DNA of 64,000 nucleotides from Tenacibaculum maritimum NCIMB 2154. GTDB lineage: Bacteria > Bacteroidota > Bacteroidia > Flavobacteriales > Flavobacteriaceae. Positions within the stretch are counted from its first letter, which is position 1. The number at the start of each line of letters is the position of its first letter. The stretch lies in contig NZ_LT634361.1 in the NCBI RefSeq assembly GCF_900119795.1, positions 2,418,001-2,482,000 on the forward strand, given 5' to 3'. Below the pieces are notes generated by a model. That model was not told the origin of the DNA and did no database searches. It saw only the letters and a program-made list of their open reading frames with translations. A program made the translations under genes and the position numbers. Below, one piece after another: positions 42,445-50,193 of the stretch.

Positions 42445-42796
42445 AACGTTCTCGGCTATTAGTTTTTGCGTGAATTTAGGAATAAATTTTCTAAGAAAAA
42501 ACTTGGGATTGAAAATCGGGGAGGATTTTATAAGTAGTATAGCTATAAGTCACCCTACAAACCGAACTGTTTAAATGTATAAAAAAGTCGCTTAAATAAA
42601 TTTGGGACTAATTTCATCAAGCTGCTTTGTTACAACTCCTTCTTATTTTGACTTCCATTTTTAAAGGAGAAATATACCCTAGGCTAGCGTGAAGTCTTTC
42701 ATTGTTATACCAATTTATATAATCTTTAATCCTGTTTTAAAACGTAAAATTCATATGTTGGGATTAATATTCAGTTCGAAAAAGAGGAAGCTTACA
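42445..42796. repeat. Island repeat R2 (352 bp)
   Basis: It is nearly identical to R3 and similar to R1. It opens with AACGTTCTCGGCTAT (42445..42459) 38 bp upstream of the start of paralogue 1 and ends GAGGAAGCTTACA at 42796, fused to an 11-codon stub of the candidate toxin gene. Confidence 0.88.
42617..42733 (-). pseudogene. IS3-type transposase C-terminal remnant in R2
   Basis: The same 38-codon fragment as at 40557 (DYINWYNNERLHASLGYISP). It was duplicated as part of repeat R rather than by separate transposition. Confidence 0.8.
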
Positions 42797-42829
42797 AAAT
42801 GCTTGAAATTTTATTGAAAGTGGAAACAT
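42797..42829 (-). pseudogene. 11-codon stub of the candidate toxin gene
   Basis: It reads MFPLSIKFQAF, identical to the first 11 residues encoded at 41583..41615, then joins the end of repeat R2. It lies just after the stop of immunity-like paralogue 2, the same relative position as the full gene in the first cassette. Confidence 0.75.
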
Positions 42830-42832
42830 AGC

Positions 42833-43636
42833 TCAGTTTTTATGGTAGTACTCTTGTAATTTATAATATTGATTATATTCATTCTTTAGTTTGTGAACAT
42901 TGAAAAATGTACCAAGTATAGGTTCATGATTATATTTAACTTTATATTCATTAATCATTTCTTCTTCACTCATAAAATAATTATTATAATTTTTAGACTT
43001 TGTAATTACAAAAATAATTAATGGATACTTCGTATGTCCTGTAAAATATATATTTGGGTCCTCTATGTTTTGATTTTTATAAATTTGATATTTACCATCA
43101 GCATCTTTAATAATTTCATTATCTAAATCATTTTCATAATAAATTTTTAGTCCACCTTTATTTTGATAATTTTGTTTGACTCCTAGAAACGGGATAGCAT
43201 TATTATGAAATTTAAATTGGGTTTTGGCAATACCTGTCGTATCTACTTTTATTATTCGGGAAGCTCCTATTCCTAAAAATCCTCCAGTCCATTTTTCTTT
43301 TTGTCCATTAGATCTGTCATACTGTATCGCAACAATACCTTCATAATTTTGGGGAAGAATAATAGTTTGTTTATAAGGTCTCCAAACATACCAAGAAGCT
43401 AATAATACATAGATAAATGGTAAAATAACTAAACTAAAATCCCAAAGTTGTAATTGCTGTTTCGTTAATTTTGTTTCTATTCTATTTTTCTTATAGACCG
43501 TTTTTAAGATAAAATAAATTAGAAGTAATGCTATTCCAATTATAGATATTCTCCATAGGTTCGTGAATATAAAACTAATCATCAGTAAAAAACCAAATAC
43601 TGTATAATATATCCCTATGTTTCTTAGTCTTTTCAT
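42833..43636 (-). CDS. Membrane protein, immunity-like paralogue 2
   Basis: A 267-residue protein, start at 43636 by alignment with paralogue 3. The three membrane segments and first part of the outer domain are almost identical to paralogue 1 (one Pro/Ser change in QYDRSNGQ), then the sequence diverges after DADGKY into YKNQNIEDPNIYFTGHTKYP and a charged tail. It stands without a toxin except for an 11-codon stub. A conserved anchor with a variable end is typical of polymorphic immunity families. Confidence 0.6.
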   Translation of the reverse strand: MKRLRNIGIYYTVFGFLLMISFIFTNLWRISIIGIALLLIYFILKTVYKKNRIETKLTKQQLQLWDFSLVILPFIYVLLASWYVWRPYKQTIILPQNYEGIVAIQYDRSNGQKEKWTGGFLGIGASRIIKVDTTGIAKTQFKFHNNAIPFLGVKQNYQNKGGLKIYYENDLDNEIIKDADGKYQIYKNQNIEDPNIYFTGHTKYPLIIFVITKSKNYNNYFMSEEEMINEYKVKYNHEPILGTFFNVHKLKNEYNQYYKLQEYYHKN

Positions 43637-43673
43637 TTTGCTTGTTTTGAACTCAGTTTTTTTTATAGTAGCC

Positions 43674-44025
43674 AACGTTCTCGGCTATTAGTTTTTGCGT
43701 GAATTTAGGAATAAATTTTCTAAGAAAAAACTTGGGATTGAAAATCGGGGAGGATTTTATAAGTAGTATAGCTATAAGTTACCCTACAAACCGAACTGTT
43801 TAAATGTATAAAAAAGTCGCTTAAATAAATTTGGGACTAATTTCATCAAGCTGCTTTGTTACAACTCCTTCTTATTTTGACTTCCATTTTTAAAGGAGAA
43901 ATATACCCTAGGCTAGCGTGAAGTCTTTCATTGTTATACCAATTTATATAATCTTCAATCCTGTTTTAAAACGTAAAATTCATATGTTGGGATTAATAAT
44001 CAGTTCGAAAAAGAGGAAGCCTGCA
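43674..44025. repeat. Island repeat R3 (352 bp)
   Basis: It starts with AACGTTCTCGGCTAT (43674..43688) upstream of paralogue 2 and ends GAGGAAGCCTGCA, again fused to a toxin stub. Together with gene 2 it forms a 1229-bp unit; the next unit is 1227 bp. Confidence 0.88.
43846..43962 (-). pseudogene. IS3-type transposase C-terminal remnant in R3
   Basis: The same fragment as in R1 and R2, with a single base change near the proximal end (ATCTTCAATC against ATCTTTAATC). Confidence 0.8.
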
Positions 44026-44058
44026 AAATGCTTGAAATTTTATTGAAAGTGGAAGCAT
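44026..44058 (-). pseudogene. 11-codon stub of the candidate toxin gene, second copy
   Basis: It reads MLPLSIKFQAF, one residue different from the full gene, directly after the stop of immunity-like paralogue 3 and joined to R3. Confidence 0.72.
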
Positions 44059-44067
44059 TTGTTGTAT

Positions 44068-44862
44068 TTATTTTGTTGATTCTTTATATTGATTATCTAA
44101 TTTATAGTATTTCGCATATTTTTGATTTAATTCATGTTTATCTGGAGGATAATTTTTATAAGGATTTTTATTATATTTTTCTTGGAGATTCTTTTTTTCA
44201 TCTTTACTCATAAAGTAATTACGATAAAGTTTAGGTTTTGTAATTACAAAAATCATTAATGGGTAATAATCGAATCCTGTAAAATAAACATATTCTTTAT
44301 TAATATTATTCTTCCATTCAAAATCAGAAGCTTTATTAATTTCATTCCTTAAATTATTCTTATAATAAATTTTTAGTCCACCTTTATTTTGATAATTTTG
44401 TTTGACTCCTAGAAACGGGATAGCATTATTATGAAATTTAAATTGGGTTTTGGCAATACCTGTCGTATCTACTTTTATTATTCGGGAAGCTCCTATTCCT
44501 AAAAACCCCCCAGTCCATTTTTCTTTTTGCCCATTAGGTCTGTCATACTGTATCGCAACAACACCTTCATAATTTTGGGGAAGAATAATAGTTTGTTTAT
44601 AAGGTCTCCAAACATACCAAGAAGCTAATAATACATAGATAAATGGTAAAATAACTAAACTAAAATCCCAAAGTTGTAATTGCTGTTTCGTTAATTTTGT
44701 TTCTATTCTATTTTTCTTATAGACCGTTTTTAAGATAAAATAAATTAGAAGTAATGCTATTCCAATTATAGATATTCTCCATAGGTTCGTGAATATAAAA
44801 CTAATCATCAGTAAAAAACCAAATACTGTATAATATATCCCTATGTTTCTTAGTCTTTTCAT
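44068..44862 (-). CDS. Membrane protein, immunity-like paralogue 3
   Basis: A 264-residue protein beginning MKRLRNIGIYYTVF. Three N-terminal membrane segments and the conserved LPQNYEGVVAIQYDRPNGQ are followed by a variable end (FEWKNNINKEYVYFTGFDYY ... KYYKLDNQYKESTK). It is the first copy in the direction of transcription. A plus-strand ORF drawn across its end is a shadow. Confidence 0.6.
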   Translation of the reverse strand: MKRLRNIGIYYTVFGFLLMISFIFTNLWRISIIGIALLLIYFILKTVYKKNRIETKLTKQQLQLWDFSLVILPFIYVLLASWYVWRPYKQTIILPQNYEGVVAIQYDRPNGQKEKWTGGFLGIGASRIIKVDTTGIAKTQFKFHNNAIPFLGVKQNYQNKGGLKIYYKNNLRNEINKASDFEWKNNINKEYVYFTGFDYYPLMIFVITKPKLYRNYFMSKDEKKNLQEKYNKNPYKNYPPDKHELNQKYAKYYKLDNQYKESTK

Positions 44863-44900
44863 TTTGCTTGTTTTAAACTCAGTTTTTTTAAATAGTAGCC

Positions 44901-45059
44901 AACGTTCTCGGCTATTAGTTTTTGCGTGAATTTAGGAATAAATTTTCTAAGAAAAAACTTGGGATTGAAAATCGGGGAGGATTTTATAAGTAGTATAGCT
45001 ATAAGTTACCCTACAAACCGAACTGTTTAAAAGTATAAAAAAGTCGCTTAAATAAATAG
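44901..45059. repeat. Island repeat R4 (truncated)
   Basis: It holds the first 160 bp of repeat R, starting with AACGTTCTCGGCTAT (44901..44915) upstream of paralogue 3, and stops at AATAAATAG where an IS3-type end begins. The transposase remnant is missing. Confidence 0.8.
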
Positions 45060-45082
45060 TTCCAAATTTATTAGGTAGTCCA
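45059..45082. mobile_element. IS3-type terminal repeat at the right side of the island
   Basis: GTTCCAAATTTATTAGGTAG followed by TCCA is the inverted partner of 39183..39207 with small differences. It abuts truncated R4, suggesting that an insertion sequence once removed the rest of R4. Confidence 0.55.
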
Positions 45083-45115
45083 TTCCTTATCCAAAACAAT
45101 TACACCAACAGGGAG

Positions 45116-45172
45116 TTTTGAAAAGTTTTAGAGCGAGTTTAATAGCCCCCTTCATAAGGTGCTAGTGGCAAA
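45116..45172. repeat. Right end duplication of the 7.2-kb island
   Basis: The counterpart of 37931..37987. It contains a copy of the last codons of the TIGR02757 gene (FEKF-stop on the plus strand) just before the genuine end of the YgjP-like gene. About six mismatches separate the copies. Confidence 0.75.
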
Positions 45173-45870
45173 CTGTTTAAGGTATTTCGATGCATTCTCC
45201 ATTTGGGCATGAATGTATCCATATAAAAAACAAACCTATCGTTATGATGTCTTTCTAATAAATGCACCAATTCGTGTACGATTACATATTCCAAACAGGT
45301 TTTTGGTTTTTTAGCTAGCTCTAAATTTAACCAAATTCGCTTTGCTTCAATATTGCAAGACCCCCATTTGGTACTCATTTGTTTGATGCTCCAATCGTGG
45401 CATTGTACCCCAATAATAGGCTCCCATTTGGCTAGCAATACAGGAATTTGTTTTTTTAACTGGCTGCGGTACCATTCTTTCATTAAGGTGGCTTTTTGTG
45501 CTCGGGTTGTTGTTGCCTTTACATAAAAATCCAACCGTTTTACGCGGTTAAATTCAATTCTATTTTTCCCTTTTTCTTCAATAATGACATGTAACAAAAC
45601 TCTTTTCCCTTGAATATAATGGCTTTCTCCGGATACATAGGTTCTTGGGGTTTCTCGAGATTGCCCTGCAAAGGATTTGATATGTTGTTTGATCTTCCCT
45701 AGTTTTGAGATGGCAAACAGGCGTACTACTTCGGGAGCTGTTTGTTGTGGAACGGATAGCCTGATACTGCCCGTAGGAGGATGCACTGCTAAATACATAT
45801 TGGCTATATTTTTCCGTAGCACCTCTATTTGGAAATTGGCTATTTTTATGGTTTCTATACTAATACTCAT
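45139..45870 (-). CDS. YgjP/WLM-type zinc metallopeptidase (DUF45) linked to type I R-M
   Basis: A 243-residue protein. The C-terminal third has the M48-like zinc site YVIVHELVHLLERHHNDRF (HELVH plus a downstream His) and the preceding KQMSTKWGSCNIEAKRIWLNLEL block of YgjP-like proteins. It overlaps the hsdR gene by 11 bp and is the last gene of the hsdM-hsdS-hsdR series. Such peptidases often accompany HsdR; a role in turnover of the restriction subunit is a reasonable guess. Confidence 0.8.
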   Translation of the reverse strand: MSISIETIKIANFQIEVLRKNIANMYLAVHPPTGSIRLSVPQQTAPEVVRLFAISKLGKIKQHIKSFAGQSRETPRTYVSGESHYIQGKRVLLHVIIEEKGKNRIEFNRVKRLDFYVKATTTRAQKATLMKEWYRSQLKKQIPVLLAKWEPIIGVQCHDWSIKQMSTKWGSCNIEAKRIWLNLELAKKPKTCLEYVIVHELVHLLERHHNDRFVFYMDTFMPKWRMHRNTLNSLPLAPYEGGY

Positions 45871-48800
45871 GCTGTGCTTTAATGATTTTCATCAATGCTA
45901 AGGTTTTATCCATATCCACAACAGCCTCATTGATGGCTAACATTAGCTTTTTTTCTTTAATGCCTCCATCTTTCCATCCATCTAATTTATTTTCAACAAT
46001 TATTTTATCTAAAGTCAATGCCAATGCTTCGTTCCTTTCTACATTATCATATAAAGCCTTTTTTCCTCTTGTATCCAAGGCTTCTGGATAATCATTGGTG
46101 TTATTTTCATTAGATACCTTCTCCGCTAACTCCTTAATTTGCTCTAAATATTTCTCATATTCTATAGCCTCCTTTTTTCGTAACTGAATTAGTTCGTCTA
46201 AAAGCTTAGACATTTTTTCATAATACTTTGGATTGGCTTGAGATTCTTCAATGATGACTTTACGTACGTTATTTTCAATGGTTTCTGCAACTGCTTCTTG
46301 CTTTGTCTTATTTACATAAACCATATCTGGTTCAGATACTTTAGTGATTAAACCTACCAGAGTTTGATTTTCAAAATCGGATAGTTTGCGGCTCGATTTA
46401 GCATCTAAATACATGTCCATTAATTGGCGCATTCCTGGTTCAAAACGTTTAAAATCTAAATAATCACCACTGGCTTGCTTAATGGTATCTCTTATATCTG
46501 AATAGTACTGTACTTCTTCTTTTATCTTTTTAGCTTCTGCGTCAGAAAATCCAATTTTATGCATTTCGTTGGCAATATTGGCATAGGCTCTAATTAAGGC
46601 AACCACTGCCTTGTATAAAAACACTCTTTTTTCTTCTGTATTTTTTAAATCTTGTGCATTTTCTGTGTTTCCGCAAAAGTACCTAATATAATTGGGTTCG
46701 TCTTTAGGATGCACGGGTTCACATAAAGCACTTACAACTTCTAAGGCTGTTTCTAAACGGGTTTTTCCTGCTTCTTGTCTATCTTTTAATAAGCCTTTTA
46801 CATCTTCTTCATCATAATTATCAAACACTTCAGAAGTATAATCTGAAATAGATTTTTCTAAGCTTTTAAATAAATCTTTATAATCTATAATATATCCGTA
46901 TTCTTTTTCATCGCCATCTACTCTATTTACCCTGCATATTGCTTGAAACAACCCATGGTCTTGCATCTTTTTATCAATGTATAAATACGTGGCAGATGGG
47001 GCATCAAAACCCGTTAGTAATTTATCTACAACAATGAGCAGTTTCATTTTAGCGGGTTCGTTGATAAAAGTAGCCTTTGCTTCTTCTTCAAATGCTTCTG
47101 TAGATTTTCCTTTTAGCATTTGCGTATATACCTCATATTTTAAGAGTTTATCGGTAAGTGCTCCTTCGCCTGCTCCTTCTCCTTTAATATCGGCATGATG
47201 TGGTTGGTATGAAGTGATAATCGCACATTCTTTAAAACCAGCACGCTGAAAAAGTTCGTAATACTTACAGGCTTGATATACAGAGCCTGATACTAGCATG
47301 GCATTTCCTCCTCCAGAAGAAAGCCTAGGTATTACTTTAAAATCTCTTATGATATCAAATACAATTTTTTCTAATCGCGATTTAGATCCTAATACTTTTT
47401 GCAGGGTTCCCCAACGTTTTTTTAGTGCTATTTTAGCCACATCAGTCAACCCTTTTGTTTCCGCATCAAACCATTCATCAACACTTTGCTGGTCGGTTAC
47501 AAATTGTGCTACATCTCTTGCTTCGTAAAGTAAATCCAATACAACACCATCGTCCACCGCTTCATCAAATTTATACGGATTGCCAATATAAGTACCAAAA
47601 ACTTCAATAGATTTTTGTTTGTCTTTTTTGAGTAGCGGTGTTCCTGTAAAACCAATAAACAAGGCATTGGGTAATATGGACTTCATGGCTTCATGTAGCT
47701 TCCCTGATTGTGTACGATGGCATTCATCTACAAATACATATATATCTCCTTTGGCTCGAAAATCTGATCCGAAACTTTGTGTTAATTCTGCTATATAAGA
47801 TTCATAATCACCACTTTCATCGTTTCGTCTAAATTTATGTACCAAGCTACTAATAAGCATTGCTGTTTTTTGGTTTAGAACACTTAATAAATCCCGACCA
47901 CTTTTTGCTCGGTATATGGTTTCGTCAACCCCTGCAAATAATTGCTCTATTTGACTATCTAATTCTTGGCGATCGGTAATAATTAACACCCGGCTATCTT
48001 TTATATTCTCTCGAATCCATTTCGTGAGCCAAACCATGGTTAACGATTTACCAGATCCTTGGGTATGCCATACAATACCTCCTGTTCTGGTTTGGATATT
48101 GTGTTGTGCTGCTTTGATTCCAAAAAATTGGTTGGGTCTGCTTAATTTTTTAACTCCTTTATCATATACCACAAAGTCATGGATTAATTCTAGCAAGCGT
48201 TCTTTTTCACATAATTGAGCAATATGTTTGTCCAATACATAATCATAGTGTACCGCACTTTCTTCTTTCCATTGTAAGTAATACTTCTCTGGAGTACCTA
48301 TGGTACCGTAGCGGATTCCTTGCGTATCATTTCCTGCCAATATGAATTGCATGGTGGTAAAAAACTGCGGAATAAATGCAGGTTGTTGATTGTCTATATT
48401 TTGACGAATCGCGTCTGTTACCCCCACCTTGCTTCTTTTCAACTCTAAAATTCCTAAAGCAATCCCGTTTACATAAATGACAATATCGGGTCTTTTGTTG
48501 TGTTTTCCTTGTACGGTAACCTCTTCTGCAATGGCAAAGTGATTGTGTTGTATATGCTTCCAATCTACCAACCAAACCGTTTCTTTTTGTTTCCCTAATG
48601 CTTCTCTTACAGATATACCATAACGCAATAGTTTATAAACTTCTTTATTTGCCGCATACAAATCGTTGGCAAGATTGGTTACTGCCTTCATAAAAATAGA
48701 AATGGCTTTTTCTGAAAGCGTTGCAGAATAGCCTTGCGCGATAAGGTATTTTAATAGCAGGGCTTCTTCTACGGGATATTTACGTACTTGTTTTTCCCAA

Positions 48801-48889
48801 TGACCAAGATAACTATACCCTAATTGGTGTTGGAATAGTTGTACTACTCTATTTTGTGTTGCTCTTTCTGATTTTCCTATATCGTACAT
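45860..48889 (-). CDS. hsdR: Type I restriction endonuclease subunit R
   Basis: A 1009-residue protein. The N-terminal nuclease has RPDIVIYVNGIALGILELKR (PD-ExK), the SF2 translocase has Walker A HTQGSGKSLTM, DEAD-like FVDECHRTQSG, GFTGTPLL and CRVNRVDGDEKEYGYIIDY; a helical C-terminal region (about 700-1009) binds the methylase core. It translocates and cleaves unmodified DNA in complex with HsdM and HsdS. The length is normal and the frame intact. Confidence 0.93.
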   Translation of the reverse strand: MYDIGKSERATQNRVVQLFQHQLGYSYLGHWEKQVRKYPVEEALLLKYLIAQGYSATLSEKAISIFMKAVTNLANDLYAANKEVYKLLRYGISVREALGKQKETVWLVDWKHIQHNHFAIAEEVTVQGKHNKRPDIVIYVNGIALGILELKRSKVGVTDAIRQNIDNQQPAFIPQFFTTMQFILAGNDTQGIRYGTIGTPEKYYLQWKEESAVHYDYVLDKHIAQLCEKERLLELIHDFVVYDKGVKKLSRPNQFFGIKAAQHNIQTRTGGIVWHTQGSGKSLTMVWLTKWIRENIKDSRVLIITDRQELDSQIEQLFAGVDETIYRAKSGRDLLSVLNQKTAMLISSLVHKFRRNDESGDYESYIAELTQSFGSDFRAKGDIYVFVDECHRTQSGKLHEAMKSILPNALFIGFTGTPLLKKDKQKSIEVFGTYIGNPYKFDEAVDDGVVLDLLYEARDVAQFVTDQQSVDEWFDAETKGLTDVAKIALKKRWGTLQKVLGSKSRLEKIVFDIIRDFKVIPRLSSGGGNAMLVSGSVYQACKYYELFQRAGFKECAIITSYQPHHADIKGEGAGEGALTDKLLKYEVYTQMLKGKSTEAFEEEAKATFINEPAKMKLLIVVDKLLTGFDAPSATYLYIDKKMQDHGLFQAICRVNRVDGDEKEYGYIIDYKDLFKSLEKSISDYTSEVFDNYDEEDVKGLLKDRQEAGKTRLETALEVVSALCEPVHPKDEPNYIRYFCGNTENAQDLKNTEEKRVFLYKAVVALIRAYANIANEMHKIGFSDAEAKKIKEEVQYYSDIRDTIKQASGDYLDFKRFEPGMRQLMDMYLDAKSSRKLSDFENQTLVGLITKVSEPDMVYVNKTKQEAVAETIENNVRKVIIEESQANPKYYEKMSKLLDELIQLRKKEAIEYEKYLEQIKELAEKVSNENNTNDYPEALDTRGKKALYDNVERNEALALTLDKIIVENKLDGWKDGGIKEKKLMLAINEAVVDMDKTLALMKIIKAQHEY

Positions 48890-48990
48890 TTCTATTTTTT
48901 TCTATTCAATTTAATGCCATCCCCCCTATTCACTCAATACCACTTTTTCTTTTTAAGCCTATTTAATGTTATGATTCTTACGTTTCTTCG

Positions 48991-50193
48991 CTATACCAAC
49001 CTCGTGTTACCAGTTAACAATTCTTCTAGCATCCCTTGTTTAAGTTGTTGGTATTTTGCTTTTTTGGTTTCTAATTGGGTAATTTCTACCTCCATATCAT
49101 AAAGTATCCTAATAATTGCTTTTTGCTCATCAATTTTTGGGATATGAAAGTTAAATTTTGACATATCTGAGCCATAAAGATGATAGACGGTTGTCCCACT
49201 AATTAAGGACATTATTTGTTGTTTATTCATTGATATTTGGTAGCTTAAAAACGCTCCGTATAAGGATTTATTAGGTCTTATTACGAGTACATCTCCGCCA
49301 AGAATAATATCATCTTCAAATAGAGCACTTGCAGTAGCTAATCCGTTTGGTGTAACATCAGAAGTAGGCATCAATACATCATTTTCTTTTGAAAGAAAAA
49401 TATCCGAATTTTCGTTTGTACGACTCCTTACTGATGTTATTATATGGTTATAATTAGTAAATAACTCCCCATAGTGGATACATTTATATTTTCCTTCTTC
49501 AATAATATCAGACTTTGGCAACCCTTTACCTTTATAGAAATCTGCTTTTTCCCCCAATTTCTTCTCCACCCACTCCCCAGAAAACCCAGGTAAACGTTTC
49601 CCACCTTTATGCGGTGGCGTTAACAACTGCTGCATGGCACCTTGTTTGATGGCTTGTTTTTTAGCTATTAAACTTTCTAAACTTGCAATCAGGTCATCCA
49701 TATCGCTTAAAGCGGTAGCGATGGCTTTTTGTTCTTTTATAGGAGGAGCTATGACTCTAATATTTAGACAAGATTTCTTATTTAATTTAGGTTGAGCTGT
49801 TCCTGAGTTAAGTAAAGAATAATCTAGGCTTTCCAAGTATTCAGTAAGAAAATTTATATTAAAGAACTTGTTTGGTTTCATCACATGTGCGTGATTGTTA
49901 ACCCAAGCTTTTCCTTTAATAATAAAAGCTAGTGGTAAATTTCTGCTTAGAATATTCTCACCATCCTCACCTAATAATATCAATTCATCATCAAATATAT
50001 AATCATTGACATAATCTATAATTCCAGAAGCTCCATAATACGGATAATTTCCCGACACTCTCTCATTTGCCTTTATAGGTCTCCTTTTTCCGTCTAAAAA
50101 CTCTACAGCTTCAGAAAGGCTAATAACAAGCCAATCCTCTGGAATCAAACCTACCTCGGTTTGCTTAAACCCCTGTTTCGTTGTTAACTCCAT
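48991..50193 (-). CDS. hsdS: Type I restriction-modification specificity subunit S
   Basis: A 400-residue protein with two target-recognition domains (about 15-155 and 205-355), each followed by a conserved helix (PPIKEQKAIATALSDMDDLIASLESLIAKKQAIKQGAMQQLL and PKIDEQKAIIRILYDMEVEITQLETKKAKYQQLKQGMLEELL). The two domains set the bipartite DNA target, which cannot be read from sequence. It overlaps hsdM by 10 bp, and a 101-bp gap precedes hsdR. Confidence 0.92.
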   Translation of the reverse strand: MELTTKQGFKQTEVGLIPEDWLVISLSEAVEFLDGKRRPIKANERVSGNYPYYGASGIIDYVNDYIFDDELILLGEDGENILSRNLPLAFIIKGKAWVNNHAHVMKPNKFFNINFLTEYLESLDYSLLNSGTAQPKLNKKSCLNIRVIAPPIKEQKAIATALSDMDDLIASLESLIAKKQAIKQGAMQQLLTPPHKGGKRLPGFSGEWVEKKLGEKADFYKGKGLPKSDIIEEGKYKCIHYGELFTNYNHIITSVRSRTNENSDIFLSKENDVLMPTSDVTPNGLATASALFEDDIILGGDVLVIRPNKSLYGAFLSYQISMNKQQIMSLISGTTVYHLYGSDMSKFNFHIPKIDEQKAIIRILYDMEVEITQLETKKAKYQQLKQGMLEELLTGNTRLV

